From Saccoglossus kowalevskii (lineage: Eukaryota > Hemichordata > Enteropneusta > Harrimaniidae), in NCBI RefSeq assembly GCF_000003605.2, contig NW_003146289.1, forward strand, positions 159,090-202,663: DNA of 43,574 bases. The letters are read 5' to 3'. The notes under the pieces are model-generated. The model was not told the origin of the DNA. It did no database searches and saw only the letters and a program-made list of their open reading frames with translations. A program made the position numbers and the translations under genes. Shown here in pieces: positions 12,614-25,437 of this stretch; position 1 is the stretch's first letter; the number at the start of each line of letters is the position of its first letter.

Positions 12614-15600
12614 ACAGCTATTACAGCTTTGAAATTAAATATCAGCTGCCCTCAAGCCAATATAGCCTAATTAAAAGGGTGAAACATGATCAGATCTGCC
12701 ATAATAATTGTAATAATCAAAAACTAAATCCCACAAGAACATGCACAATAATTTCGAATTTGAGAAATTCCGCCCATGTGATGAAATGATGATTGCAAGT
12801 TGTACATAATATAAATCGACATTTTCAAATTTCTATAAAACAATCGCTACTATTATTTCCAGTAAGCCCTTTAAATTCTTTAATAAGGCACAGACATATA
12901 ATAATTTTTATAAACACACACAATATTGTTGAAGGGTGTGTTGGCTTTGGGAACAACAGCATATTTATCGCGAAGATCAGAAAAAAACACATTAATGTAT
13001 CATGGTATCACGAGATGTAGGGATTGTAAAAAAATTCCAACATTACGGTTCCTGGTGCCTATTGCCTTTCTATAGAAAAGACGGTTCTTGCATATTTGTA
13101 ATGGATTGCGAACAGACTGGCTACTAATGTGAGAAAGCCGATTGGAAGTTGAATTAGGGAGTATATATAATGAATAGGTTTAAGCATGATCAGTGGAGGA
13201 AGCTGTGTTCAGAACGATTCTATTTTCTTCATACAAGTGTATTATTATAATAATTGTCCTACATTCAAGAATAGACAGATTCTAAATAATGAAGATGTTG
13301 ATATTGCAGCTACAAATCATATCAGACGTTAGTTCTTCAAGCCAAAGAATTTCCATTTCTTTATGGATAAATTCTGGCTATTTGTATGAGACTGCATTAT
13401 GCCGGCAATCAGGAGATATAAGGTAAAAATGTAAAAATAAAAAATATATAAAATGATGTAAAATTTCAAGTTCAAATATTGATTCATTCCATTAAATTGA
13501 AGTCACCTATAAGAAACAATACAAAGATACAAAGCAACCAACAACTGGTATATACACAACAACATGTGATTAATTATCCATCGTTATGGAAAATATCCCT
13601 ACATTTTCAGTCATTGTTTTACTATATTAATCGTCATTTATCAAATTGTTAAAATAGCAAAACAAAAGTGTAACGACTATATCATAAATACTTGCTCGTG
13701 AGATTGAATTTAATAACACAGTGAAAATTCAATTTGTGAGGATTGTTGATGGTTATGGTACATTGCCTTGAAACTGCGACTTTAATGGATGTTATGAGAA
13801 TTGGCAATTTAAGATTCCAATATCGCATGTTCAATGTCTTATGTTAACTTATATTAATTACTATTACGTAGCATTTTTTTGGTATTTGGGGTATGGTAAA
13901 TACAACTTCTTTGGCAGTTACAATTATGAGTTTGATAGTTTTTGGTTAATTTGTAAGAAAATTCTTCATTACTTCTAATACTCATATGCATATGTACTGT
14001 AGTCCTGGTATAGAGAAATATATACCTCGGATAATCGGGGAAGTGAGATATTGCTATAAAGACAACTTTTGTTTGTGAAATCGCAATTCTACAGTCGGGT
14101 AGACGTCATAGCAAAGATTAGGAAATATCAAGATACAAAGTAAAGAAACAGATTGCGATTCTTTAATTTCAAGATTACTAGGAAATACAATTTACTGATT
14201 ATCGGAAAAAGAAAGCTCTCCTGTATCAACAGATTTCTAAGATAATTTGAATTCCTATGAATGAATAAGCAAAGAATACTATGATTCTCTTTAAATGAAA
14301 TTATCAATATGTATATTGTATCAATATACAATTATCAATAGAAAATGCTAGCATACTACATATACTATTTTCAAAGACGTTGTTTTATAAATTTAGGCAT
14401 TCTGGACAGACAAAGTTATAGAATAATTTGCAGTTATTACACAGAATCGATTAAATCACTTTCAAAGGTTCTATCAATGAATGGGAAATACATTTGATGA
14501 CAGCTCTCATGTGGCGTGATGCGACTTTATTGAAGTACACACACGCGATTGATGTATTGTTATACTTCAGGACGCCATCATAACGATCACGTGTACCGCT
14601 GTCTGGTGACCTTATAACCCTGATATTCTAAGTGGCCTTTAATTATGATTCAATTCGACATGCACAGGTAACACATAACTGAATACAAGCTGTAATGATA
14701 CAATATTTTGAGACTCAGAGGCCTGATTGAAAGAATATGTTGCCTTGAATATATGGTTCATCCAGACATCAGAAACTCCACACAGTCTTCAAGTCATACT
14801 AAAAAATAATTTAAATGAGTTCAATATGTGACAAGTGGTGCGTAAGGAAAATATTACTTTAAAATGCGGAGTGAAGTCAGTACGTATGTAGTGCATGCTT
14901 TCTGTTATTTAGATTTTACACTTATATATAAACCATTTTTATTATATAATGCCCTTAAATTCAACGAGTATATTTTTCGAACGCGTATCGACAGACATAT
15001 AACGTTACCGAAAATAAATTAGTGTACATACATGCCAGATATTTCCAAAGACGCATCATTCCTTTGTTGGGAGAGACCACTTAGTCACCGGTCGATATTT
15101 TAAAATGATATTCAAAAATATTTTGGTATCGTGAGTTATGGTATAAAAATAAATAACAAATAATAATCAAAACTGTGGTCGTAGTATCCATAGCAAGAGC
15201 CAAAACTATAGATATTAGTTAAAAACAAATAAAGTCTACTGACATTGTGGAGTGACCCTATCTTATAAAATCAATCAGCAATTTCATGATCAAATATTTA
15301 TAATTCCATTACAGTAAGTAAAATCGGACAAAATTCCCGATTGCTATATGGCATTCATACGAATGAGAGCACGTTCTACATTCAATTGTTGCAGAAACAG
15401 TTCTCTCCCGATTCCTTATTACAATAAAATGTCCTTCTATATCGTAGTCGTGACAAGACGAGCAAATTGTGTAAATACATTTATTTATAAAGAACATGTA
15501 TAATGGGCACGGTATCTTAGAACAAGTCACGCTGAGTTCACTTATGACGTTTTAGTGCAAAACTAGATATACTGAATACGAGTATATGAATATCAACACA

Positions 15601-16822
15601 ATTTCGAAATAAATTGTTCGTGATATCACAAAAGAAGTTGATTATAAAAGAAGCAAAAACATCTCAGTTATAAAGATAGCACATAGTAGTCACGAATATT
15701 AATATATCTGACTCTGGATAAGTACGTCAATTAATAGGACGATTGTCGAATTGCTTCTACTATACTAATTACTCACTGAACACGATGATAGATCACGGCG
15801 ATGGGGACAACACGAACACTTATTATAGACTGTATTGATTTGGCGTTGCAATAATACGTTTTGTGATTACATCATTATGATGTAGGCGCTCTCATCAAGT
15901 CTTCATTTCAAAACGTTGACAAATAGTAATTGTGACATATTATCCTCGTCACTGCAAACCAGGGATCATCGGGTGTCATTAAATAATGATCGAAACGTGG
16001 GAATTACATTGTTTTGGTCATCTAGTATTTGTTGTAACCGTTAACATTGTAACCGTGTCTGTGAACTGAATTAATGTCTTGTCTGGTTAAACTGCTGGTG
16101 TAATGACGTTACAGATGTGAAATCTTGTTTGATGGTGATATAAATATAACATCATTGGAGTGCTAGTAATTTAACAAGCGTAGATTACGATGTCTCTTTT
16201 AATGTGAAACTGTCGTAACATTGTCATTATATGACGTGCTTCCAATGTCAGTTTATTTAATTATTGTTGCCCTTGGGTTTTCAAGCGCCAGTCCTGACTA
16301 ACATTCTACATTCTTCTAGTTTTACTTTCTTTATTTCATTTGTGACTGCTTTCCACCAGATCACGTCCTTTTTATTAGAAATAATCATGTCAATCACAGT
16401 TCCGTATTAACATAAATATACACTAGAAAAAAACGACTCCATGAAATATAACGTCTAATATCCTGTGATTGAAACACTGTCCTATTGAATGAATGAGGAA
16501 AAAACGTGGACATGTCAATACAACTAAAGTAATAACAATCTCATCATTTTTTTTTTATATTTTCACTCAAGACGCTTCAATTCAGAAAATAACAGTAGAT
16601 TATCTGCATAACATATCGGATATATATATATTATGTTTATAACGAAAGTTGGTTCGGTGGTTAGATTTAGTTATTGATGAAAACCACATTTTAGGACGAA
16701 AAGTAATTCAGTTAATTAAACTTGACAAACCATTTTGGTCGTCTTTTGCACTCTATGAAATCATTTTAATTTGCAATGTAATAACAACGTAGCAAAATAA
16801 ACTGCACAAATCATTTCTTCAG
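12614..16822. other. AT-rich stretch, no gene seen
   Basis: Its left end may hold more of the LINE relic at 12510-12613 in unreadable form. No other domain was recognised. Small hairpins occur, for example at 14311-14329 (gtatattg arms). The minus frames at 14128-14331 and 15309-15530 are of chance length. Confidence 0.4.
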
Positions 16823-17217
16823 GTGGGCGATTTTTTGGATAAACAAAAAAGGACAGGTTCCTATAGTCTTCACAGCGCTGTTCCAGACGACAGTGCGTAT
16901 TGAGCCACATTTTGAACTGGCATAGACACATGTCAACAATTCGCTTTTATTATTTATGTGCTAAATTATATTCTATATATTGTTTGTGCATCAAAGATTC
17001 GACCAGCGTTTTTTTTATCTAGCCATTGTAAGTGCGCTTATTCACTGCACGCTATTTCTAACTGTATTTTTCAGCGTGCCTGCTTACAGCGGTAAAGCGC
17101 ATTTGCCGAGTTGCCAGCTTTAATCTTGTGTTCAACGGTTATAATATTCGTATGAGTGCATGTAATTACGATTATAGTGAAAAAAAAATCAAAATATGTC
17201 GACATATTTGTCGCTAA
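16823..17217 (+). other. GC-balanced patch: possible exons or SINE head
   Basis: Two acceptor-like sites are followed by open frames on the + strand. After tttcttcag (ending 16822) come 26 codons to TGA at 16901-16903. After the sequence ctaactgtatttttcag (ending 17074, with a branch-point-like ctaac) come 46 codons from 17077 to TAA at 17215-17217. The second block can equally be read as a decayed tRNA-like head, with an A-box-like cttacagcggtaaagcgc at 17083-17100 and a B-box-like tgtgttcaacgg about 43 bases later. Neither reading is secure and no protein family is recognised. Confidence 0.2.
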
Positions 17218-18349
17218 ATTATCCTGAATATGATACGTGATCGAATTTGATTTACAAGTATAATTATAATGCCGACTGTTTGACGACAAATATTAAATTC
17301 TATAAGAGCGTATGAGAATATCAATGGCGTCAAATGACAAAATAATTGCACCCAATGCGATGACATTTGCTTTTAATGCCAGAATAACACACTCATTAAA
17401 ATATTGTCACGAATTATAATTCACTTTCCGCTAAGATGCATGTCATGATGGTAATCATTGTCGCTTTACACGGCAATCCACTGAACACATATATAAGCTG
17501 GTTGTCAGAATTATTTGAATTATGTTTCTGATGAAGGCAGTCTTGGTCTATTATTGTGATTAAATGGTTTATTGTTATCTTTCATTGGAATGACACACTG
17601 TCTAGACTAGAGTATAGTAATCACATACGTGTATGGATTATATATTTATATTTAAACAAATGTCGTTTTTAGTTACCACCTTTACAATAAATGGATCTTC
17701 TGGAATATTCGTTGCGATGGCAATTATTCAAACAACTGTGTCGTGTAACGTTTGTAGAAATCACCGACTGGTTATTATGCACATTATGACGGGCATGTGA
17801 TGGTTCAAAACCATTGCGATTTAGAAGCATAACTATTTTACGAGCATTTGTGAAACTAAACATAATTCTATTGGTGCTTGTACAATCATGCTACTTAATA
17901 TGTTAATTTAATGCAATGGGACTGTCAGAGAATACCATAGTATTCTGTCCAAACGTGGAAAAGAATATAAATCCCAATGAATACAAATTTCTAAACTAAT
18001 TATAACGTATAATACTTCATCAACAATCGTGACAGGCGTCTACTATCATGTATCTGAAGTGTTGCACGTTCCATAAGATGTTTTACAATTAGTATCCAAT
18101 TAGCCGGTCATTGCCTTCGAATCCTCAATCTCGTAACTACTTTCCGTTGCAATATATTTAGCACGCAACAGTTGTGAATAGTCCAAGAATATATTTTATA
18201 TTTTAACAATATACTCCTAGCTCAGACGAAACGATATACATATGCACATATCGCCCGGTAGTCACTAAATAATTATTACAGATTGAATGCAAAACGTATA
18301 CGTAGCAATGTAAATTTAACATTTGGGAGTAAGGAAACAAACAACGTAC
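17218..18349. other. AT-rich stretch, nothing recognised
   Basis: Contains only a chance-size minus frame at 17669-17863. No repeat or RNA gene was seen. Confidence 0.4.
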
Positions 18350-18502
18350 TTTATTGTTACAGTATTTAACACTATTTTGAAGCGATTGATGCTGCACTAG
18401 GCGAATAAAAACGCGCTTTGTTGGACCGGGCAATTCTGGATGATGGTGTGGCAGATTCACCTTTTTAAACGCAACCCCTATTACTGACAAATTATACCCC
18501 GG
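18350..18502 (-). CDS. Possible internal exon, 51 codons, unknown protein
   Basis: On the minus strand a pyrimidine-rich tract ending in tttttag (AG at 18503-18504 on the + coordinates) precedes 153 open bases. These run exactly in phase to a gtacgt donor (18344-18349). The encoded stretch begins PGYNLSVIGVAFKKVNLPHH and has a proline/histidine-rich centre and a basic second half. The base composition is more balanced than the neighbourhood, and both boundaries fall between codons. Against it: the family is unknown, partner exons were not found, and 51 open codons between two consensus sites can arise by chance. Confidence 0.2.
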
Positions 18503-19029
18503 CTAAAAACTAAAACTCACAAGCAATAGCTTTTAATTTCGGACTTTGATTACACTTAAATGGTTTACCGTAATAATATCGCGTCAATGCAGGCGCACCA
18601 GTCAGAGCACTTTTCCAGTACCTCAGATTTTTCGCCAGATTCCTTTGAGAAATAATGTGAAATATATGCATAGTTAGGTGAATGGAATTAAAAAGATTAA
18701 AAGGGATAAGGTTATTATATTTCTGGTCTAAGCTAACACAAAGACTTAAAGACGCTCAGCATGCATGGCGTAGATATTGCCTCTCGTCATTTATTGTCAA
18801 TCTGATGCGCATATATTGAATCTTTTCATTTAAATGTTCATTGCCATTTGCATTTATGAAATCAACGATTACACGATTAACATAATCGGTGCTCGTTTAG
18901 ACTACTCAGCATCACCAATTAGATATGTAAATTAGATAACACTACGTTTTGAACTTTGCTGCATACATGCTTGTATGAATATAATTAGAGGAACTCAACA
19001 TTGAACTGAACATACAACAAAACAGTAAC
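18503..19029. other. No gene seen
   Basis: AT-rich sequence. The lower part (about 18900-19030) could be the body of the SINE whose head lies at 19030-19107 on the minus strand. Confidence 0.35.
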
Positions 19030-19107
19030 ACTGGTTTCGAACGCGCATAGCGTGGCGCCTCACCGCTGCAGACAGACGCGCTAAACACTGAACCAAACAC
19101 ACTAACG
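19030..19107 (-). repeat. tRNA-derived SINE head or tRNA pseudogene
   Basis: The minus strand reads ttggttcagtgtttagcgcg, a good A-box/D-arm (19077-19096), followed by a GC-rich anticodon-like section and the B-box-like gcgttcgaaacc (19033-19044). The spacing is about that of a tRNA gene. The anticodon arm does not pair cleanly, so a SINE head or pseudogene is more likely than a functional tRNA. Its upstream side is separated by only about 25 bp from the hAT MITE at 19133-19289. Confidence 0.55.
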
Positions 19108-19124
19108 CCGACAAGTTTACTCGA

Positions 19125-19297
19125 AATGACCTCAGTGGCGGATCCAGAGGAGGCAGGGGGGCCATGCTCCCCCAAACGCATGACGATTCTATCATCTGGA
19201 TTACGCATAGCTTCTCTGCGATTTACGCTCCGTATATCTTAAGCGTAGCTTGGACCCCCCCCCAATACATTTTGCTGGATCCGCCACTGAATGACCT
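19125..19297. mobile_element. hAT-type MITE, 157 bp, with 8-bp target duplication
   Basis: Perfect 15-bp terminal inverted repeats (cagtggcggatccag at 19133-19147 and its reverse complement at 19275-19289) bound a 157-bp element. It is flanked on both sides by the identical 8-mer aatgacct (19125-19132 and 19290-19297). Terminal repeats starting CAGTGGCGGATCC and 8-bp duplications are typical of the hAT superfamily. Inside the repeats sit a G-run (19156-19161) and a C-run (19254-19263) that extend the symmetry imperfectly. There is no coding capacity, so it is non-autonomous. The exact target duplication suggests a fairly young insertion. Confidence 0.9.
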
Positions 19298-19394
19298 CTA
19301 ATGAACACACCTCACAGGCTTGTATAAATGAAAATACATAGGCCTGAATTTCAACACGACGACATAAACAACATATATTATTTTAACTATACAG

Positions 19395-19478
19395 CTGGAA
19401 GGCCTTCTATTCATGGCTCAGCACGAACCACGTACATTCATACTAGCGGCTGGCAAAAAGCAAAACTGGGGTCCAAAG
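19395..19478 (+). CDS. Possible internal or first coding exon, 28 codons
   Basis: An acceptor-like ttaactatacag (ending 19394) is followed by 84 bases open in phase 0, up to an AAAG|GTATTC donor-like junction at 19478|19479. An in-frame ATG with a fair context (ttcATGG) lies at 19413. The residues after it include MAQHEPRTFILAAGKKQNWG. The patch is about half G+C against an AT-rich background. If unspliced, the frame ends at TGA 19533-19535. The family is unknown and the block is short, so it is only a candidate. Confidence 0.22.
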
Positions 19479-19535
19479 GTATTCGTATGTAGGTCTTTAG
19501 TCTTTGCGATAGTATTGAAATTGGTAATTTTATGA

Positions 19536-20021
19536 TACATTTGGTTTCATTAAATGTGTTATTTTCAGACATCAATAGTGTTATCGACATAGACTAAGCA
19601 CGTAACACAAACGTGCGACGCCATGATCGCAAAGGCTAAGGACCGATACAAGAAAAACCGGGTTCGGGATGAGTCTGCTTGCACAAACTTCGTAGCATGT
19701 TTTTCTGCAGAAAAGTTCACATTTCCCGCACGAACATATTAATAATACTTTCAAATGCTAAACGTATTCAACAACAATAAATCGTTTAGTCTGTCAATGT
19801 TTTGAACCAATGTTTTAGTAGCGTTGTATTTGGGGCTTGCTCACTGTGTAGTTGTGTACTAAGAATTTGATGTATACGTACATGGCGTACATGAAACAGG
19901 GAATGTCGGCTATGGTGTTCCATTAAGGCCATAATTGAAAAAAACACACCAATAAATAAAACAATAGAAGAATAAATAATAGAAAGAAGAAAAGATATGG
20001 TGGGATATGTAAGATATATGG
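19536..20021. other. No gene supported
   Basis: Mixed-composition sequence. The minus-strand frame of 127 codons at 19786-20169 runs across the dispersed repeat at 20022-20101, has no recognisable domain, and is taken as chance. Confidence 0.4.
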
Positions 20022-20101
20022 TAATATAGGAAGATGAAAATACCCCTCTAAAATACCGAGAAATTACGGCATGCTGTAACTTATCGCGGTACGGTAACAG
20101 A
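20022..20101 (-). repeat. Dispersed repeat, copy A (inverted to copy B)
   Basis: The reverse complement of this ~80-bp segment aligns with 28918-28996, at about 80% identity by eye. Shared blocks include tgccgtaattt, cggtatttta and ggggtattttcatc. It must be a member of an interspersed repeat family. No terminal repeats or target duplications were recognised at the edges of the alignment. Confidence 0.75.
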
Positions 20102-21049
20102 TAAGGTTCAAAATGTATTGCTATCTGCTTGGCACTCCTATATTTTGTTTGTGGTGAAAAATAATACATCCACTAATTTGAGTCGGTTTGCATCAGCTAT
20201 AAACACGATTATTTACTCTGCTTAATAACAACACATATGACTGTGCGAGTCTTCCACAATACTGGCCTGGGATGAAATGAGACTCATCACACTTGTTGTG
20301 ATTTGTTTCTAACTAGTTGTTAAGGGTGTGTGAATCTAGTATTCGCACAGAATGCAGCAACATGTGTTAGAAATTGATAGGCGATTCTTCAAAAAATAAT
20401 CAATGCTGTTATAACAACCTATATACCATCTGAAAACGTAGATATATGTGAATACGGTAGCTCATTATATTAACACTGTGTGCTTCCTGGAGCTTAAATC
20501 AAAATATATTCCAATTTAAATCAAAAGTCTGAACTGAACTGCACAGCAATACCAATCTCTATCAACACATGACAAATATAGTATTCAAATACACAGACAA
20601 ATGTCTCAAACACAGTACGCGTAGGGCGGCAAAATTCACTTTAAATTTCTCTTTATTTAGACAAATTATACAAGCAGATCACGAAGAGAGGATGTTAACT
20701 CGCACAAAGCTCAACAAAATAATACTTTTCACTGCAATAGTCAAATAGGGAAAGCATGCGTGGCAAACTAGCCATTTTATGAAACTGTTCATTTATGTCG
20801 CGTATCGTGCTCCCTTGACAAGTTATTCGCGTAAATCCGGGACGAATTTCCGCAGATTGAGGTGGATACAGTCTGATGTCTTTCTGTAATATGCAAATCT
20901 CTAATAATAAAACGTCATGGTTATGCTAACAATAAGGTTAACAACATACAACTTGTATCTTGAAGTAAAACAGTTTAATATTTACTACACAAAACTTGTC
21001 ATCTGGCACTGAAAAGCATAACTGAAATGCATGTTTCCTAGAAACATGT
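20102..21049. other. AT-rich stretch, nothing recognised
   Basis: No open frame, repeat or RNA gene worth calling. Confidence 0.4.
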
Positions 21050-21732
21050 ATGTCTTTAGTGATTGCATTACTGTTAACCCCAGCGCCAATCCGCGGTTAT
21101 TACACTATAGTGCACATCATTGTTAATAACGATGTTTTTGTGCACCACCTGCCATGCTCTTGGGCACTGAATTTATATTTAATTTTATCGATACTTGGCA
21201 ATCTTTTCGAGCAGCTGATTCATGTGACAAACTCTACGAATAGAACACTGACACTCCATTGCCCCGGATTGTGCGGGCTCATCCACGATTATTTGAACTT
21301 TTCATATGTCCCTATGAGCAACTGCTCTAGTTTAACGCCTCAACAATGTTCTTACCTACTTAAGCAGAACGGTCTATATGTATGTACGTGTATAATTGTA
21401 TTTTTCCTAACATAATGAATATAACAACATGACCATTTCACTGGTGCTCAATTTGGATTTCAAATTAATAAAATAACACACACAATAGAAATTTAGTGAG
21501 CGTATTACAAACCAAGTACTGCCAGCATAATAGTAATTACTAAAACGAATTATAATTACGTGTGTCTAATTTCACACTAGCACGGTTCAGAACGTCTGGA
21601 GGTAAACTGCTGTTTAGCGGAGCTTGTATGACCCGATGCCTCGCGGACGATATATTTCGAAATGACGACATTACATACGAAGACACCGTTATGCTTGACG
21701 TTGTTACTAGCCGATGCGTAAGAGTGATTTAA
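21050..21732 (+). CDS. Possible two-exon gene for a secreted or membrane protein
   Basis: The first block starts at ATG 21050 and could splice at gtacgt (21384), after 111 codons plus one base. The second block could begin after the acceptor-like ttcacactag at 21581, where two bases complete the codon. It then reads 49 codons to TAA 21730-21732, or splices at a strong gtaaga donor after 21717. The first block opens with a leader-like MSLVIALLLTPAPIRG and carries four N-glycosylation sequons (NST, NRT, NFS, NCS), several cysteines and internal hydrophobic runs. The second block is acidic (LADDIFRNDDITYEDTVMLD). Base composition is more balanced than in the flanks. If unspliced, the first frame ends at 21413-21415. 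No family is recognised. A 121-codon frame is near the chance maximum for this window, so the support is phase continuity plus composition only. Confidence 0.25.
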
Positions 21733-23912
21733 ATGGAGGTACTAATGTAAAACAGCTGAATAAACTCTCGTGCATTTACTTCTCTTTCCAAAAGAGAACG
21801 CACGCAAACGACATATGGCATTTCTGATATATGTAGCATTACAAATATATATTTGTATTTGCCTAACAACATTTTGGAATCTATTACCAGTATTTCTCTG
21901 GTTTTTGATGTTTTCGTAAATCTAAGATTGCTACTGATAATAAGTTTCTGAAAAGTGCAATGAACTCATTATCGACCACCATCGCCTGGTCTCGGTAATA
22001 CGTCAAACCAAGAGAGGCAGAGATAGAACTTATTTTTGTAATATGATATATTTGGGGACAGCAAAGTTATCTGTGTAGATGTTAAAAGATCCCATTAGTT
22101 GATCAATGATTTTATCTTTATCTTCGTTGCCATGAAGATTTCTACAAATATGTGGATACTAGTAGGAACAGCGGTTCCATCAGTCATAGTCACATTAGAA
22201 CACCGACAAGACTAATTTTACCTGGAAAGCTGTTTTCAAGGAACGTTATTGAAATATATATTATGATCCACTGCAAATAACGAGCTATAAGACCGACATA
22301 TTCGGTGTTAAAATATCACGTTATTTAAGTATAGATATCGCTATCATTCGCCGTTTTATTAAAAATTGGCATTGCTCGCGTATGTAAATTTACAGATAGC
22401 GATTTGTGTAGGATGTGGAATAAAGTATGTTTCTAGTTCGCATTTGTAACGACGGCTCTGGTAAGTTTGAATATAGGTGACAATTGAAAATTTAAATAAA
22501 CGACATCGCTGAACGAGTAACGTCAACCCAGTAACGTTATCTAATAGAAAATATAAGGCATGCCGTCATGACTAATTTTATTATTGTTACACACGAGCTA
22601 TCAATTAATCGCATGTTTGCTTCGATTGCATAATCATTATCATGATACGGGCAATTGTGGTATCACTGATGTATAGCTGCGTCAGGGTATCGATCTTCTA
22701 TTAACATTTACGAACAGAACATTGAGGTTGTCATATTTGATGAGTCGTCTTATATGGTTTCATATTTTACTGTAGGATCAGGTTCCATGCATGTACCTAA
22801 AATATTGGCAATGTTCTATTATTTAGGTTCGTATGCTCAGACCTAATATGAAAATATAAACGGGAAAACATACGTTTCCGCAACTACTTTTGTGCAAACT
22901 CCTCTATTTATTTACTAGCAATCTGCTAGCAAGTGTGTTTCTATCATGTCACGTTTAATATATAACAAACGCCTTTAGTGTCGATATTATGCCTGCAGAT
23001 TATTATCAGCAACAGAGACATGAAAATTGACGAAGTGACATTACGTATGTTTGATTCTATAGCTGTCTGTTTTCTGTATGGTATTTTTAAAGTTTACCTG
23101 CAGCAACATTCACATCACCACAACACTGTATCACCAAAGTGAATTTCAACATTTTCATCACGTGAATATCGTAATTGCTTTGGGCGGTTTCATAAGATTG
23201 ATAAAACCATATCTCAATTTGTCTGAACACTAATTAGTCGCCTATGTGCACTGAACAAACAAATCAATACGTATACATGCCAAATTATAATAGTCATGCT
23301 CAGTCGTTTATCAAAATAACTCGAAGTCTAGTCAACGTCGATTGTATCACAGTCCCTTGACATTTGTAAATTGGCCAATTATTATCTGTGAGACATAAAC
23401 AGAAAGCAATATTCTGTCTAGTCCTCTGCATCCGCCGATTCAATGCATGACAGGTTCTATACATTGGTGTGTGCCATGTAACAATGAGAATATAATTAAT
23501 ATACCATTTATGATATTAAAATGTGGATGAGGGTGGTTGGCTTACTTTTTTCATTTACAGTAATTACAGAAAAAATTTAGAGCAATTTTGACATGCCTGC
23601 ATAATATATGACATGTATTATCATAGTAACATGTTTTACCCTTTCCAAGAAGAATTTGAAAAGTTAATGTGCGAGAAAAGCTAAAATTACATATATGTTT
23701 ATTTGAACTTTTGAATGTTGACCTTATTGGTAATTAACAATCGCAGTTCTTACATTGCTAATCACAAGAGACATATGATATGCAAATTATTCGAGATAAA
23801 TAATTGTTAAATCCGTTAACCCCGAAACTATAAAATAATACTAGTTTTTTATTAGTCATTTAATAATGACTAAATACAAAGTAATTTTAGGCAGTAATTA
23901 ACAATTCCAAAA
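21733..23912. other. AT-rich stretch, no gene seen
   Basis: Nothing beyond short palindromes such as tacaaatatatatttgta at 21840-21857. Confidence 0.4.
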
Positions 23913-23936
23913 TAATATAATATTAATATTATATTA
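23913..23936. repeat. Perfect 24-bp A/T palindrome
   Basis: A self-complementary A/T sequence centred at 23924/23925, inside a longer nearly G/C-free tract (about 23905-23985). It could form a cruciform. It is probably low-complexity DNA. Confidence 0.8.
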
Positions 23937-23939
23937 AAT

Positions 23940-25437
23940 ATTAAGTAATATAATAATTAATTTTTAATATAATTATTGTGTTTGGTTAACTATATAATAC
24001 AAAAGGCTCCAGTTTCAAGGTTCAACGATTTAATATTTTATTATTACATATTTGAGGTAATTAATTATTCTCGATTATAGATGGCGATGTCTGTTCAAGG
24101 ACATTTCGATCAGACATTTCTCAACTATTGTTTGTTTATTGTCAACCATAAATATATGTGTTGCATACTGCCTGGTTTTACAAATTTAGATTCTCTTCAT
24201 AACATTATACTCAAGTTATGCACAGGTAATTTGAAACGAGAATTCGATTTCCAACGACATGCATATTGTGAAGTTGCAATCATGTTGTATTAACTTTCAA
24301 AGATGAAACTTGCGGAATTATATAATTATAATGTAAATTAGTTCAGTAATTAATATGCACAAATTAATATTAAACTATTAAATGGCACAGAATTTATTAG
24401 ACAGCATGCTGGAATAAATGTTCAATTCATTAAGAAATGACGCTTGTTCATTCACATGATAATCTCAATTAATTATTGTATCTATTATGTTATTAATGCA
24501 TATATATTTTCATTGAATCAGCACGAAATTTATTTAACACAAATAAAATGTTTATTACACGGATACCCGCAAAGTATGCACTCAGTGACAAATGCTACAG
24601 TCGATATTTTTGATATGCTGAACTGGACTTTGAACTTTGCCGTATCTACGTAATAACCTCATATTACAGAAATAATACTATAATGTTCTGAGTGGAGTTA
24701 TGTGGAATTTTCAAAGCTGCGGATACTCTGCTGAAATAAAATATGTCTGATTAATTGACAAGGTTAATTGCACATTTATTATCCTTCGTATAAACACATC
24801 CATGTCAGTTTTTTACTTTTATTTTTAATTTATTTTTTTTAATTTATTTTTAGCAATAATTATTGTTTCATAAACTAGGTCAAGGTGTTTCTCTAATAAC
24901 TTGCTGTCCCAGCTAACACATTAACTCTTACATGAAGTTGAGGAAATGTAGTATCCAGATCAAACATATTTTTCCAGTTTGAATTAGATCGTTAATATCC
25001 AAGGGCGATTGACACAATTTATGTACACAAGTACAGGTGATATTACTTATTGGGTCCATTAAAACGTCACTGTATTGATGTAATAAGGCGAACTGTTGCA
25101 ACAGCAATATACAATAGTTTCTGTTCAGAGTAAACATTGCTATATTGTGCCCACTCATCTATGTAAATTCACACTCCGAGAGCCAAACCATGCGTGGTTG
25201 TCTAGGAAACAAAATAAAAATAATTGCAACTTGTGCACTAAAGACAGCAGGGTTCTTGTGATAGGACAACATCGGTATTAAACATTGTACATAGATAAAT
25301 GTAAAACATGAATTGAGGTCATCGGCCGGCTGTGTGTCTACCCGCCATCGACTTATAATTGATTAGAGAATATCCAATCCAGTCAGTCAATCAGCTGTGT
25401 TGCTGTGTTGTTTGTCCGTCGATGCGACGAGGACCGT
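23940..25437. other. AT-rich stretch with a T-rich tract
   Basis: Frames at 24081-24293, 24444-24653 and 24928-25158 have no recognisable domain. A T-rich direct repeat (unit tttaatttattttt) lies at about 24818-24853. Confidence 0.4.

Noticed and set aside
18942-19208. 88- and 66-codon minus-strand frames
   Set aside because: They run through the SINE head and into the hAT MITE.
19786-20169. 127-codon minus-strand frame
   Set aside because: It overlaps the dispersed repeat, has no domain, and is of a length expected once or twice by chance in this window.
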